The notes under the pieces: generated by a model
Seen by the model: only the letters and a program-made list of their open reading frames with translations
Databases searched by the model: none
Told to the model about the DNA's origin: nothing
NCBI GenBank assembly: GCA_016934645.1
Contig: JAFGSL010000382.1
Location: 1 to 33,242, forward strand
DNA: 33,242 nucleotides
Direction: 5' to 3'
Origin: Anaerolineae bacterium
GTDB lineage: Bacteria > Chloroflexota > Anaerolineae > B4-G1 > SLSP01
Translations under genes and position numbers: made by a program
Shown: positions 21,045 through 29,517 of the stretch, piece by piece
Layout: every line of letters starts with the position of its first letter
How positions within the stretch are numbered: the stretch's first letter is position 1

Positions 21045-21775
21045 TGGTTTCTTGGGCAAGCGACGAACTGAACACTGCACTGGTTAAGCTTTCGGCTCAG
21101 CAAGCGGCCGGAGTGGTGCGCATTGTGCAGGCGGAGATCGAGGGACGTTCGCTCTCATCGTTGTTGGATTGCCCAGGACAGATCTGCACCTCGACAACGT
21201 ACTATGGAAGCGGACGCCGGATTGGATGGCATGGGCGCGCAGAGTTTCAGACGGCGTTGTCTTTGGCGCGGAGAGACTATCGCTCGTGGCTGTTGGAGAA
21301 TGGTACCGGCGATGCGCTGCTGGTGCTGGCGCAGACGGCTCCGGATGCGGCCCGGTCGCTACGACAGCAGATTGTGGGAGACGAGGCTGCGTTGAATGCG
21401 CTGGAGCGCGTTCTCCGTACCGGGAGCTCGGCCGAGCAGAAGGTGGCGGTCTACCGAATGGGCGATACCGGGAATCCGCGTTTTGTTGCACCGCTGTCGG
21501 AAATTTTCGAGTGGTACGATGACAACGAGTTACGGACGGCGATTGTGCATGCCCTGGGAGCGATTGCAGGGTGGCGCGACCGCGACCAGGCGGCGGCGGC
21601 CTTGGGCGTTTTGGATAGGGCCGACGTGAAGACAGCGGCCAAACGGGCGATGACGGTGGATACCGATGACATTGACGCAGCGATCGAGCGCGAATTGGCG
21701 CGCCTGGCCGAGGTCGGAGAAAGAGAAGCTGCTGGCCCGATTGCAGGAGAAGGCGACGCAGCAGGCGACGGTTGA
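21041..21775 (+). CDS. Candidate small terminase subunit
   Basis: 244 residues, ATG 21041 (or 21044) overlapping the previous stop. The N-terminal third is helical and could hold a helix-turn-helix (LSSLLDCPGQICTSTTYYG), typical of small terminase DNA binding. The C-terminal half has repeated helical pairs (PLSEIFEWYDDNELRTAIVHALGAIAG) like HEAT repeats. Its place directly before the large subunit, overlapping it, is the main argument. The family is not recognised by sequence. Confidence 0.55.
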   Translation: MMVSWASDELNTALVKLSAQQAAGVVRIVQAEIEGRSLSSLLDCPGQICTSTTYYGSGRRIGWHGRAEFQTALSLARRDYRSWLLENGTGDALLVLAQTAPDAARSLRQQIVGDEAALNALERVLRTGSSAEQKVAVYRMGDTGNPRFVAPLSEIFEWYDDNELRTAIVHALGAIAGWRDRDQAAAALGVLDRADVKTAAKRAMTVDTDDIDAAIERELARLAEVGEREAAGPIAGEGDAAGDG

Positions 21776-23312
21776 TTACGCGCGTTATCAGGGAGACCCG
21801 GTTGGGTTCATCGAGGAACAGTTGCTATGCCAGTTGACAGACAAGCAGCGTTTGATTGCGGAGAGTGTCCGCGACTTCCCCGTCACCGTGGTGCAAAGCG
21901 CCAACAGTGTGGGCAAGACCCACGTCGCCGGCGCGACCGCGGCCTGGGTATTTCGGTGCTTTCCGGGAAGCAAGACGGTGACGACTGCCGCTCCACCTCT
22001 GGAGAACCTACGACTATTGTTATGGGGCGAGATCGGGTCACGAATGCGAGGAGCATTGCCGGACGTATTTGCAGGCGCGAATGTAGGAGCGCTGCACGCG
22101 GCGTTTTCGGAGGAATGGTGGCTAACCGGGCGAGCGATCCCGATGTCGGGTACCTCAGAACAGCGGGAGGCGAAATTTTCAGGCGTTCACGCGCCGTATC
22201 TGCTCTTCATTCTCGACGAGGCAGACGCGATTCCCGACGAGGTATACAAAGGCGTGGAGAGCTGTATGTCCGGCGGGTGGGCAAGATTGCTGATTCTGTT
22301 CAATCCACGCGCGCCGGTTGGTCCAGTTTATCAGAAGATCCGCAGCCGGCAGGCCAACGTGATCGAACTGGATGCTTTCAGTCATCCCAACGTCTTCCAG
22401 GGCGTAGACGTGATTCCAGGAGCTGTGACACGAGAGAAGACGGTGACACGCATTGCGAATTGGTCGCGGCAGGCAACGCCGGCAGAACTGGCGCAGACGC
22501 TGGGCGGCGCGAGTTGGTTCCAGGTACCGGAGTTCCTGGACGGGGCAACGGGGATGCGCGAGGACGGGACGTTTACGGACCCGCTGCATGGTGGGCAATG
22601 GCGACACGTGGAGAATCCGGCGTTGTCGTATATGGTGTTGGCCAGGTTCCCCGGCCAGGCCGAGAACCAGTTGATCTCGCGGGCCTGGGTGGAACAAGCG
22701 CAGGCCCGGTGGTTGGCGTGGCAGGCGATGCATGGGGATGTTCCTCCGCAGGGCGTGCGCCCGTTGATGGGGCAGGACGTGGCGGAATTCGGGAGCGACC
22801 GGAATGTGAACTGTGCGCGGTATGGCGGTTACGTGGCGTTCGCGGATCCGTGGAACGGCGTGGATGTGTTGGTGACAGGGGACAATGCGGCGAAATTGGC
22901 ACGCGATTGCAAGGCACGGACGTTGTTTGTGGATGCGACCGGCGTAGGGTCCGGCGTAGCACCGCAAGTGAGACGCTGGTTTGCCCAATACGGGCATGGT
23001 TTTCGCTGCGACGTCGAGGATGTGAAAGTCGCAGCGGCGCCGACCGTCGAGGTCGAGGAGGGCGCGTTCGGGATATTGCGCGACCAGGTAGCGTGGTTGT
23101 GCCGCGAGTGGTTGAGAACGGACCCGGGCGCGATGTTGCCTCCAGGCGAGGACCTGGCCGAGGAATTATGCGCGTTCACGTATCGGGTGCACCGCGGCGT
23201 GATCCGGGTATGCGACAAGGATGCGCTACGCAGCCGGCTACGCAGGTCGCCAGACAAGGCGGATGCGTTGTTTTTGACGTTTGCACCGGCGCATAGTTGG
23301 GGGATTGCATGA
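21666..23312 (+). CDS. terL: Terminase large subunit
   Basis: 548 residues from ATG 21666. The ATPase has Walker A SANSVGKT (about 78-85) and Walker B LLFILDEADA (179-188). The nuclease half carries GQDVAEFGSD (acidic metal site) and DATGVGSGV. This is the DNA-packaging motor and end-cutting enzyme, acting at the portal. The frame overlaps the preceding gene by 110 bases. True coding might begin later, at about 21747, where the shared overlap ends, because the first 30 residues are plausible in only one frame. Packaging type (headful or cos) cannot be told. Confidence 0.92.
   Translation: MTLTQRSSANWRAWPRSEKEKLLARLQEKATQQATVDYARYQGDPVGFIEEQLLCQLTDKQRLIAESVRDFPVTVVQSANSVGKTHVAGATAAWVFRCFPGSKTVTTAAPPLENLRLLLWGEIGSRMRGALPDVFAGANVGALHAAFSEEWWLTGRAIPMSGTSEQREAKFSGVHAPYLLFILDEADAIPDEVYKGVESCMSGGWARLLILFNPRAPVGPVYQKIRSRQANVIELDAFSHPNVFQGVDVIPGAVTREKTVTRIANWSRQATPAELAQTLGGASWFQVPEFLDGATGMREDGTFTDPLHGGQWRHVENPALSYMVLARFPGQAENQLISRAWVEQAQARWLAWQAMHGDVPPQGVRPLMGQDVAEFGSDRNVNCARYGGYVAFADPWNGVDVLVTGDNAAKLARDCKARTLFVDATGVGSGVAPQVRRWFAQYGHGFRCDVEDVKVAAAPTVEVEEGAFGILRDQVAWLCREWLRTDPGAMLPPGEDLAEELCAFTYRVHRGVIRVCDKDALRSRLRRSPDKADALFLTFAPAHSWGIA
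21775..21788. repeat. Near copy of the ATTACGCGCGTAAT palindrome
   Basis: ATTACGCGCGTTAT, one base off, inside the terminase gene just after the end of the small subunit. Confidence 0.35.
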
Positions 23313-23426
23313 TTATAAGCGCCGTTAAGGTGCTTTAAGTGCTGTTTTTGTTATTTGTTTTGTGTCCTGTTGGCGATCTGTATGCAGTCAACTGGCCGTT
23401 TTAATCGCTGTTAAAGCGGGGGTGTA
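23313..23426 (+). other. Spacer between terminase and portal
   Basis: No gene. TTAAGTGCTGTTTT (23335-23348) is close to the TTAA-N2-GCGGTTT motif found at other borders, and a T-rich stretch with TTTTAATCGCTGTTAAAGC follows before GGGGGTGTA ahead of the portal start. It may hold a promoter or attenuator for the late genes. Confidence 0.35.
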
Positions 23427-24776
23427 ATGGAACGGGTTCCATTGTTGTTTCGGATAGGGACATGGTTGCAGGATATGGCGTTGCGACAGGCGCAAAAGAA
23501 TGCCGGCAGCGACAACCTGGTTACGTTCAGCGGCACGACGTGGGATCCGGAGCGCGGCATCTTCGATGAAAGCAACTATTCATACCGCTGGGCAGCAACG
23601 CAGGGCTATAGCAAAAACGAGCTGGTTTACTCGATTATCTCGGACATCGCCGAGAGCGCAGCTGAACCCTCGATGCAGGTTTTTGAGAATGGCGAGGCCG
23701 TTGACGATCATCCGGCACGGGCGTTGCTGGCGAAGCCTAACCCAATGATGACCGAGTTCGAGTTATGGGAGTTAGTGCTGATTCATTTGATGCTGGCCGG
23801 CAATGCCTTCTGGACGAAGGTGCGCAGCCGTGCCGGGCGCGTGGTGCAGTTGTGGCCGGTGTGGATCCCCAGCAGAATGACGCCAGTGCCGGATCGGGAT
23901 GGAGCGCTCGTCGGTTGGTTATATCGCGACAATGATGGAAAGCAGAATCCGATCGCGCTTGAAGATGTGGTGCACTTCAAGTATCCGCATCCACTTAATC
24001 CCTACTTGGGCCTGGCGCCGATGGCGGTGCTGGTGCGGGCGGTGACTCGCGACAACAAATCTACGGATTACGTGAACAGCTTCTTCGCCAATGCAGCAGT
24101 CCCGCAGGGGTTGCTCAAGTTCAAGAAGTACGTCGAGCAGGGGGAGGCCGACCGGGTGCGGGCGATGTGGCGCGCACGATATGGCGGCGAACGCGGGTGG
24201 TTCGACGTTGCGGTGCTGGATTCGGATACGGAATATCAGCGGCTCGGTTTGACAGCAGAAGAAATGGCGATGCCGGAGCTCAACCAGTTGAACGAGTCGC
24301 GGATCGCGATGGTATTCAAGTGGCCGCCGATTCTGATCGGGGCGATCGTGGGACTAGAAAACTCCCCCTGGAGCAACATCGGAGAGGCGCGACGCATCGC
24401 GTGGGAGGACACGCTCAGCCCGATTTATAAGCGGCTGGCGGATAGGTGCAATCATGGTCTGGCCGAGGATTTCGGGTTTACGGCAACCGATGAACCGTTC
24501 CGGTGGGACTTTAGCGGCGTTATGGCGCTGCAGGAGGATGTAAACGAGTTCACCGAGCGTATCCGGCAGGGGTTTGTATCCGCTGCCGTTACCCGCAATG
24601 AATACCGGGCCGTGTTGGGATTGGATCCAGATCCAAATGGGGACGTGTATTTGACGACCATGGGGACGGTTCCAGAATCGCAGCGTAAGACAACGCGAGA
24701 GATCGTGCCGGCGTATCCGCATTTCGATGAGATGTTGCGTTTGGCGCGGATCGCAGTGGAGCGTGAGACGACATGA
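23427..24776 (+). CDS. Portal protein, HK97 type
   Basis: 449 residues. Typical HK97-portal features in order: HPARALLAKPNPMMT, the WELVLIHLMLAGNAFW segment, a P/R-rich stem, ALEDVVHFKYPHPLNPYLGLAPM, then FFANAAVPQGLLKF and PPILIGAIVG with WEDTLSPIYKRL. The 12-fold ring forms the DNA entry vertex, interacts with TerL and the head-tail connector, and lies in the usual order after TerL. It overlaps the MuF gene by ATGA. Confidence 0.92.
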   Translation: MERVPLLFRIGTWLQDMALRQAQKNAGSDNLVTFSGTTWDPERGIFDESNYSYRWAATQGYSKNELVYSIISDIAESAAEPSMQVFENGEAVDDHPARALLAKPNPMMTEFELWELVLIHLMLAGNAFWTKVRSRAGRVVQLWPVWIPSRMTPVPDRDGALVGWLYRDNDGKQNPIALEDVVHFKYPHPLNPYLGLAPMAVLVRAVTRDNKSTDYVNSFFANAAVPQGLLKFKKYVEQGEADRVRAMWRARYGGERGWFDVAVLDSDTEYQRLGLTAEEMAMPELNQLNESRIAMVFKWPPILIGAIVGLENSPWSNIGEARRIAWEDTLSPIYKRLADRCNHGLAEDFGFTATDEPFRWDFSGVMALQEDVNEFTERIRQGFVSAAVTRNEYRAVLGLDPDPNGDVYLTTMGTVPESQRKTTREIVPAYPHFDEMLRLARIAVERETT

Positions 24777-25603
24777 TCTGGACTGATTTGCTGAAGAGCG
24801 ATTTTGAGCAGGCCGGAATGATGCTGTGGAAAGGCGTCGTGAATCCGGTCGCGGTAAATTGGGAATCGTTATTCAGTGAGACTAGCTCCGGCGAGTTTAG
24901 GGCAGAAAGCGCCGCGATCGAAGGTGCCGTTAGGGGATCGCAGAAGTCGCCCATTATTGACTGGACACGGGTGACGGATTCGATTGATGCGGTGTTGAAG
25001 GCGCGCAGCGGAGACTGGAGAGCCGGTTTCATCCCGCTTTTCCAGGGGCTAATGATCGATTTTGGGGAGACCTGGTCGGCGCAGCTCGGTGTGGATTTCG
25101 CGTTGTTGAATCCCCACGTGCAGGAGTTTGTTGATGATTATACGTTCAAATTCGTGAATCGGATTATGGACGTGACGCGCGATGATCTAGCCGGAATGGT
25201 CGGGCTGGCGCAAAGCGAAGGCTGGAGCATCCTGGACTTGATCGGGAGCACGCGCGACGGCACCGGCTTGCGGGGAATGTACGATGGTTGGTCGTTCTTG
25301 CGGGCCGAGATGATCGCGCGGACGGAGACGATCAGGAGCGAGAACGCCGGCGCGTTAGCCTCGTACATCGAGGCCGGGGTAGGAGAGGTGCAGTGGTGGA
25401 CGGCAGAGGACGACAGGGTGTGCCCTTTCTGCGGGAAACTGCACGGGAAGAAGTGGGCAGCGGGAATGCCGCTGTTCGGTATGGGTGACGTTTTCAGAGT
25501 TGAGACTGAGGGTGGGGTCTCGGTATTGAAGCTGAATTATGAGGATGTGTTGTATCCGCCTCTTCACGTTTTTTGCCGGTGCACATTGTTGCCGGTGATT
25601 TAA
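24773..25603 (+). CDS. Minor head protein with MuF domain
   Basis: 276 residues starting in the portal stop (ATGA). The C-terminal MuF-type signature is clear: ARTETIRSENAGALASYIEA, WWTAEDDRVCPFCGKLHGKKW, then PPLHVFCRC. The long N-terminal helical part likely binds the portal or scaffold. MuF proteins are minor capsid proteins injected with the DNA or needed for head assembly. Order portal-MuF-protease-capsid is as in SPP1-, Mu- and HK97-like phages. Confidence 0.88.
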   Translation: MIWTDLLKSDFEQAGMMLWKGVVNPVAVNWESLFSETSSGEFRAESAAIEGAVRGSQKSPIIDWTRVTDSIDAVLKARSGDWRAGFIPLFQGLMIDFGETWSAQLGVDFALLNPHVQEFVDDYTFKFVNRIMDVTRDDLAGMVGLAQSEGWSILDLIGSTRDGTGLRGMYDGWSFLRAEMIARTETIRSENAGALASYIEAGVGEVQWWTAEDDRVCPFCGKLHGKKWAAGMPLFGMGDVFRVETEGGVSVLKLNYEDVLYPPLHVFCRCTLLPVI

Positions 25604-25627
25604 TCAATCAGATGGAGGTTTGTGACG

Positions 25628-26470
25628 ATGGGTGAGCAGAAGAAGCAATATATTTTAGCCGCAGTCTTCGTGATTGTGGCGTTGGTGTTGGGGTATTTTG
25701 GCATCTCGTTTCCTGAGTCTCCGGAAATTCCGGCGCCGTTACCTACGGCTACACCAGTAGACATCGGACAATTGGCCGACGCAGTCAGTACCCGGTTAGG
25801 TATGGGGGAATCTGGACAGTCATTCACGGTATCGTCAGATCCAACGTCGAATGTGCCTTGCTATATGGCGCAGGGTGGCGAGGAGTGGGTGGCGGATGAT
25901 GGCTGCACGTGGGGCCTGCTCTCGGGAGCGACGCTGGAAGTACAGTCTGGATCTACGTTGGATATTCAGAGTGGGGCTACGGTGCAAATGTCGGCTGGCG
26001 GTACGTTCGGAAACACGATCATCACCGGGACGCTGGCCGTCAGTGGGACTACCGATCTGGTCGGAGTGGTATCTTCGTCAACCGGAGCGGTGACGGTTAC
26101 AGACGATCTGCAAGTGAATGGGAACACGACGATGACAGGGACGCTGTCTGTCGGTGGAGATGTCAGTCGCAGCGGTGCGGATTTCAGGATTGCGGACAAT
26201 GTGATTGTCACCGGGACGCTGTCGTTGGAAGGTGTGGCATTTTCAGGTCCGGTTGTGTTCGGAACTGCATCAAACGTTGTAACCGGTACCGAGATAGCGC
26301 ACACGTTGGGAGTGACGCCTACTACGTGGCAATTGACTCCGCTCTATGCCGGAGCGTTTACCAATACCGTGTATCTGGTCTCAGCGAATGCGACGACGAT
26401 TACCATCGGAATTGGCTATACAACGGGGGTGACAACCGTCACCTCGATCGGGTGGATGGTAGGTAGATAG
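25628..26470 (+). CDS. Membrane-anchored beta-rich protein, paralog 1
   Basis: 280 residues from ATG 25628 with GGAGG nine bases upstream. A signal anchor (about 9-26, ILAAVFVIVALVLGYFG) is followed by a Pro/Thr linker and a block with NVPCY, GGEEWVADDGCTWG and repeated Ser/Gly/Thr-Val strands (GATLEVQSGSTLDIQSGATV) of a beta-solenoid type. The block CY..QGGEEWVADDGCTWG also occurs in the next gene. Placement inside the head module while carrying an export signal is unusual. Surface exclusion, receptor-type or virion-membrane function are possible. Confidence 0.7.
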   Translation: MGEQKKQYILAAVFVIVALVLGYFGISFPESPEIPAPLPTATPVDIGQLADAVSTRLGMGESGQSFTVSSDPTSNVPCYMAQGGEEWVADDGCTWGLLSGATLEVQSGSTLDIQSGATVQMSAGGTFGNTIITGTLAVSGTTDLVGVVSSSTGAVTVTDDLQVNGNTTMTGTLSVGGDVSRSGADFRIADNVIVTGTLSLEGVAFSGPVVFGTASNVVTGTEIAHTLGVTPTTWQLTPLYAGAFTNTVYLVSANATTITIGIGYTTGVTTVTSIGWMVGR

Positions 26471-26472
26471 CG

Positions 26473-27921
26473 ATGTTACGCAGGTTTTGGCCCGTCGCCG
26501 CGTGCGCTGTGTTGTTAGCGGTCGTCCTGGGTGTGGGGATTGCGTATCCCTCTCCTACTCCGGATTATGACGATAGCGCGCTGTGGGCGGCGATCGCGGA
26601 TATACACGAGGCGACTCCTACCGAGGAAGCGTTGTCGTTCAGCATTTCATCCGATCCGACGGCAAACGTACCGTGCTACATGATCCAGGGCGGCGAGGAA
26701 TGGGTCGCGGATGATGGGTGCACGTGGGGCATCCTGGATGGCGCGGCTATGGAAATGCAGTCCGGGGCAACCTTAGAGGTGCAGGCCTGCACCGTCGTGA
26801 CGTTCCCGGGGGTCCAGATAGATTACGTTGATTTTGACACGACAATTTCTGAACCTGAGTATCTCCAGGGGCGAATGTTTTGGGACGCCGCCGATGAAAC
26901 CGTAGCCATCCATGTCAATAATGGCACAGACCAGGTCACTTTGCAGATCGGGCAAGAACAACATGTCCTGATCCGAAATGATACGGGCAGCGATTGGGAT
27001 AATGGCGCTGTGGGTATCGCATCCGGTTCAGTAGGATACCGGCCTACGGCAATTCTGGCAAAGGCAGATGCAATAACTACTTCCGGCGCGCAGGGAATGG
27101 CAACGCAGGCGATCGCGAAGAATACCAGCGGCGTGGCGACGACCTTTGGGTTGGTGCGCGGCGTTGATACGTCCGACTGGAACGAAGGTGACTTGCTCTA
27201 TGTTTCTGCTACTGAAGCGGGTGGATTGACGAATGTCCCCCCGACGTCCGGATACAATGTCATCTTTGGGCGTGTATTGCGAAAGCATCCTGAAGATGGA
27301 ATCATATTTGTTCGCCCACGTGAGGCTCCCTATCGCGGCGACGTGGCCGGTGGGAATTACGTTGATTGGGATTACCGCGGCCAGATGACGGCATATGGGA
27401 ATGCCCGGTGGTGGGATGACATTCGGGTTCCTGCTCAGAATACGCGCGTAAATCCGGTGACGGACAAGCCGGATTTCGATCCGTTTATTGGCGGAACGCG
27501 AACGTTCTTATTCGATCCTGCATCTGAAGAGTCGGTGAATTTCTCGGTGCAGATGCCCCACGGATGGGCTTTCGAGACTCCGATCGAGCCGCACGTGCAT
27601 TGGACCCCTACAAATACGAATGCTGGGGTCGTGGTATGGGGTCTGGAGTGCACAACGGGAGCAATCAGCACTACGTTTGGGAGCACCGCGACGATAACCG
27701 TAGGCCAAGCAGCGAATGGAACGGCTTACTACCACCATTACGCGGATTTCAGCGAGATAGCGATGTCTGGGATTGATAGCGTGAGCGCAATGCTGGTGTG
27801 CCGGCTGTACCGGGATGCGGACGCGCCGGCGGATACGTACAATGCCGATGCCGCTTTGCTGGAGATAGATTTTCATTTTCTGGCGGATACGTTAGGTAGT
27901 CCGGAGGAGAAGGACAAATGA
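26473..27921 (+). CDS. Membrane-anchored beta-rich protein, paralog 2
   Basis: 482 residues starting two bases past paralog 1. A signal anchor (about 6-24, WPVAACAVLLAVVLGVGIAY) and Pro-rich stretch lead to a block with DPTANVPCYMIQGGEEW and a Cys in ADDGCTWG that matches paralog 1, then a much longer beta-rich region with Gly/Asp/Thr repeats, aromatic strands and conserved Trp. The size and composition suggest a fibre or adhesin-like beta structure. Both paralogs share the Cys pair, which could form a disulfide. It ends in an overlap with the next gene. Confidence 0.7.
   Translation: MLRRFWPVAACAVLLAVVLGVGIAYPSPTPDYDDSALWAAIADIHEATPTEEALSFSISSDPTANVPCYMIQGGEEWVADDGCTWGILDGAAMEMQSGATLEVQACTVVTFPGVQIDYVDFDTTISEPEYLQGRMFWDAADETVAIHVNNGTDQVTLQIGQEQHVLIRNDTGSDWDNGAVGIASGSVGYRPTAILAKADAITTSGAQGMATQAIAKNTSGVATTFGLVRGVDTSDWNEGDLLYVSATEAGGLTNVPPTSGYNVIFGRVLRKHPEDGIIFVRPREAPYRGDVAGGNYVDWDYRGQMTAYGNARWWDDIRVPAQNTRVNPVTDKPDFDPFIGGTRTFLFDPASEESVNFSVQMPHGWAFETPIEPHVHWTPTNTNAGVVVWGLECTTGAISTTFGSTATITVGQAANGTAYYHHYADFSEIAMSGIDSVSAMLVCRLYRDADAPADTYNADAALLEIDFHFLADTLGSPEEKDK
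27439..27452. repeat. Weak copy of the ATTACGCGCGTAAT palindrome
   Basis: AATACGCGCGTAAA, two bases off, inside paralog 2. Weakest of the six copies. Confidence 0.25.
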
Positions 27922-28232
27922 GCACGTTACAGACGACGATCGCGAGTGTGATGAAAGGCGCGGCGGTGACGAATGTGGTCAAGGCGATTAGTCACGCGGA
28001 TTTCGGGTTTTCTGCGGCGCAGTTAGCCTCGGCTAATCGTGCGCGGATTTCGTGCCGCACCGGAGGCGTGATGTTGACGTATGACAATGCGACCGATCCG
28101 ACGGCAACGGTTGGGCACCTGGTGGCGGCCAACGAGAGTTTGGTCATCGAAGGAACCGACAACATCCGCTACATCCGTTTTATTCGTGAGGCCGGCACCG
28201 ACAGCACGGTGACGGTGACGCTGGAGGTGTAA
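27918..28232 (+). CDS. Small beta-rich virion-type protein
   Basis: 104 residues, overlapping paralog 2 by ATGA. Short strands of Val/Thr and a C-terminal DSTVTVTLEV give the look of a decoration or Ig-like structural protein. No family is recognised; position before the protease supports a capsid-related role. Confidence 0.55.
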   Translation: MSTLQTTIASVMKGAAVTNVVKAISHADFGFSAAQLASANRARISCRTGGVMLTYDNATDPTATVGHLVAANESLVIEGTDNIRYIRFIREAGTDSTVTVTLEV

Positions 28233-28233
28233 G

Positions 28234-29517
28234 ATGCGATTTTTGAAGCGCAAGGCATCGTTAATCGGGACGCCTGCCGATGGCGTTGTAGAGCATGTCA
28301 TTAGCGTTTTTGGGAATACCGATGATGGCGGTGATGTTGTCCTCAATGGAGCATTCGCGAAGACGCTCCAGGAAAGCGGACCACAGGGCGCGGATCGAAT
28401 TCGGGCAACGTGGCAGCATGATCTTTGGGAGCCAATTGGGCGCCCCTTAGAGATGACGGAGATCGGGCGACAGGATTTGCCAGAGAAAGTGTTGGCGCGC
28501 GCGCCAGGCGCTACCGGAGGCCTGCGCGTGGTCACAAAGCTGTCTATGACGCAGCGTGGTCGCGATGCCTATACGCTGCTGCTCGATGGAGTACTCAACG
28601 AGTGGAGCATCGGATATTATCCAGTGAAATGGGATTGGGACTCAACTTCCGATGTGCGGCGGCTGATGGAAGTCATGCTGGTTGAGTATGGCCTGGTGAC
28701 GCTGGCGATGAATTCGGGAGCGATCACTTCAGATGTGAAGGCTGTGGTCTCTTACCAGGATCTTCCTATTGGTGATGAAGAGACTCCGTGGGATGGCGCT
28801 GCAGCCGAGCAGAACGTGCGCGAATGGGCCGGGGGCGCTGATGACATCACACGGATGGATTGGGAGATGTACCGCAAGGCATTTGTGTTATGGGATCGCG
28901 ATAACGCTGAGCAACTGGGCAGCTATAAGCTCCAGATCGCGGACATTGTGGACGGTGAGCTGACGGCAATGCCGCGTGGAATCTTCGCGGCGGCGGTGGC
29001 CCTCCAGGGTGGCCGTTCTCCTATCGCTGAGTTCCAGGATGGCGACGTTGACGGTGCAAAACGACATATCAGCCGCTATTACGAACGCATGGGGTTGACG
29101 GCCCCGTGGGATCGCTACGAGGCATCCGCTGCCCGTGTGTTGGTCGAGATGGTACTGGCTAAGGGCAAACCAACCAAACCGGTAGGTTTGGAACAGTTTG
29201 TGAGTGACCTGGTGCGGTTGGAGGCTCCCGGTGCGTCGGGGGCGTGGCTGGACCAGGTGGAGCGTTTTTCGGCAGCGTGGGTAGCTAACGCGACGCTGCT
29301 GAAGGAAGGCCGAGTTCTGAGCGGGACGAACGTGAAGCTCGTGCAGAACGCGGTGACGCAGATGCAAGAGGCAATCCAAGCGTTGAATGATTTGCTCGAT
29401 GCAGCCGAGCCGGGGCGTGAAAAGCGCGCCTCACTCACTGCGCGCGCAGTGTTGGAGCGCAGATTGGCCTTACAGTTGTCTGAGGTTGAACATTTTATGC
29501 GTGGAGGTGCGCAATGA
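28234..29517 (+). CDS. HK97-type prohead protease with long C-terminal part
   Basis: 427 residues from ATG 28234, with GGAGG upstream. The first half matches S78 (HK97) proheads: GGDVVLNGAFAKTLQ, H62 in WQHD and S125 in NEWSIGYYP are the catalytic pair. The C-terminal 230 residues are helical, with a long coiled-coil-like end (LVQNAVTQMQEAIQALNDLLD), suggesting a fused scaffold domain, as seen in several phage families. The enzyme cuts scaffold and capsid delta domains during maturation. It overlaps the capsid gene by ATGA. Confidence 0.85.
   Translation: MRFLKRKASLIGTPADGVVEHVISVFGNTDDGGDVVLNGAFAKTLQESGPQGADRIRATWQHDLWEPIGRPLEMTEIGRQDLPEKVLARAPGATGGLRVVTKLSMTQRGRDAYTLLLDGVLNEWSIGYYPVKWDWDSTSDVRRLMEVMLVEYGLVTLAMNSGAITSDVKAVVSYQDLPIGDEETPWDGAAAEQNVREWAGGADDITRMDWEMYRKAFVLWDRDNAEQLGSYKLQIADIVDGELTAMPRGIFAAAVALQGGRSPIAEFQDGDVDGAKRHISRYYERMGLTAPWDRYEASAARVLVEMVLAKGKPTKPVGLEQFVSDLVRLEAPGASGAWLDQVERFSAAWVANATLLKEGRVLSGTNVKLVQNAVTQMQEAIQALNDLLDAAEPGREKRASLTARAVLERRLALQLSEVEHFMRGGAQ

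Noticed and set aside
21827..23296. 489-codon second frame inside terL
   Set aside because: Arg/Gly-rich shadow frame of the GC-rich terminase gene, with no ribosome site or motifs.
25909..26466. 185-codon frame inside paralog 1
   Set aside because: Shadow of the repetitive coding sequence in another frame; no start signal.
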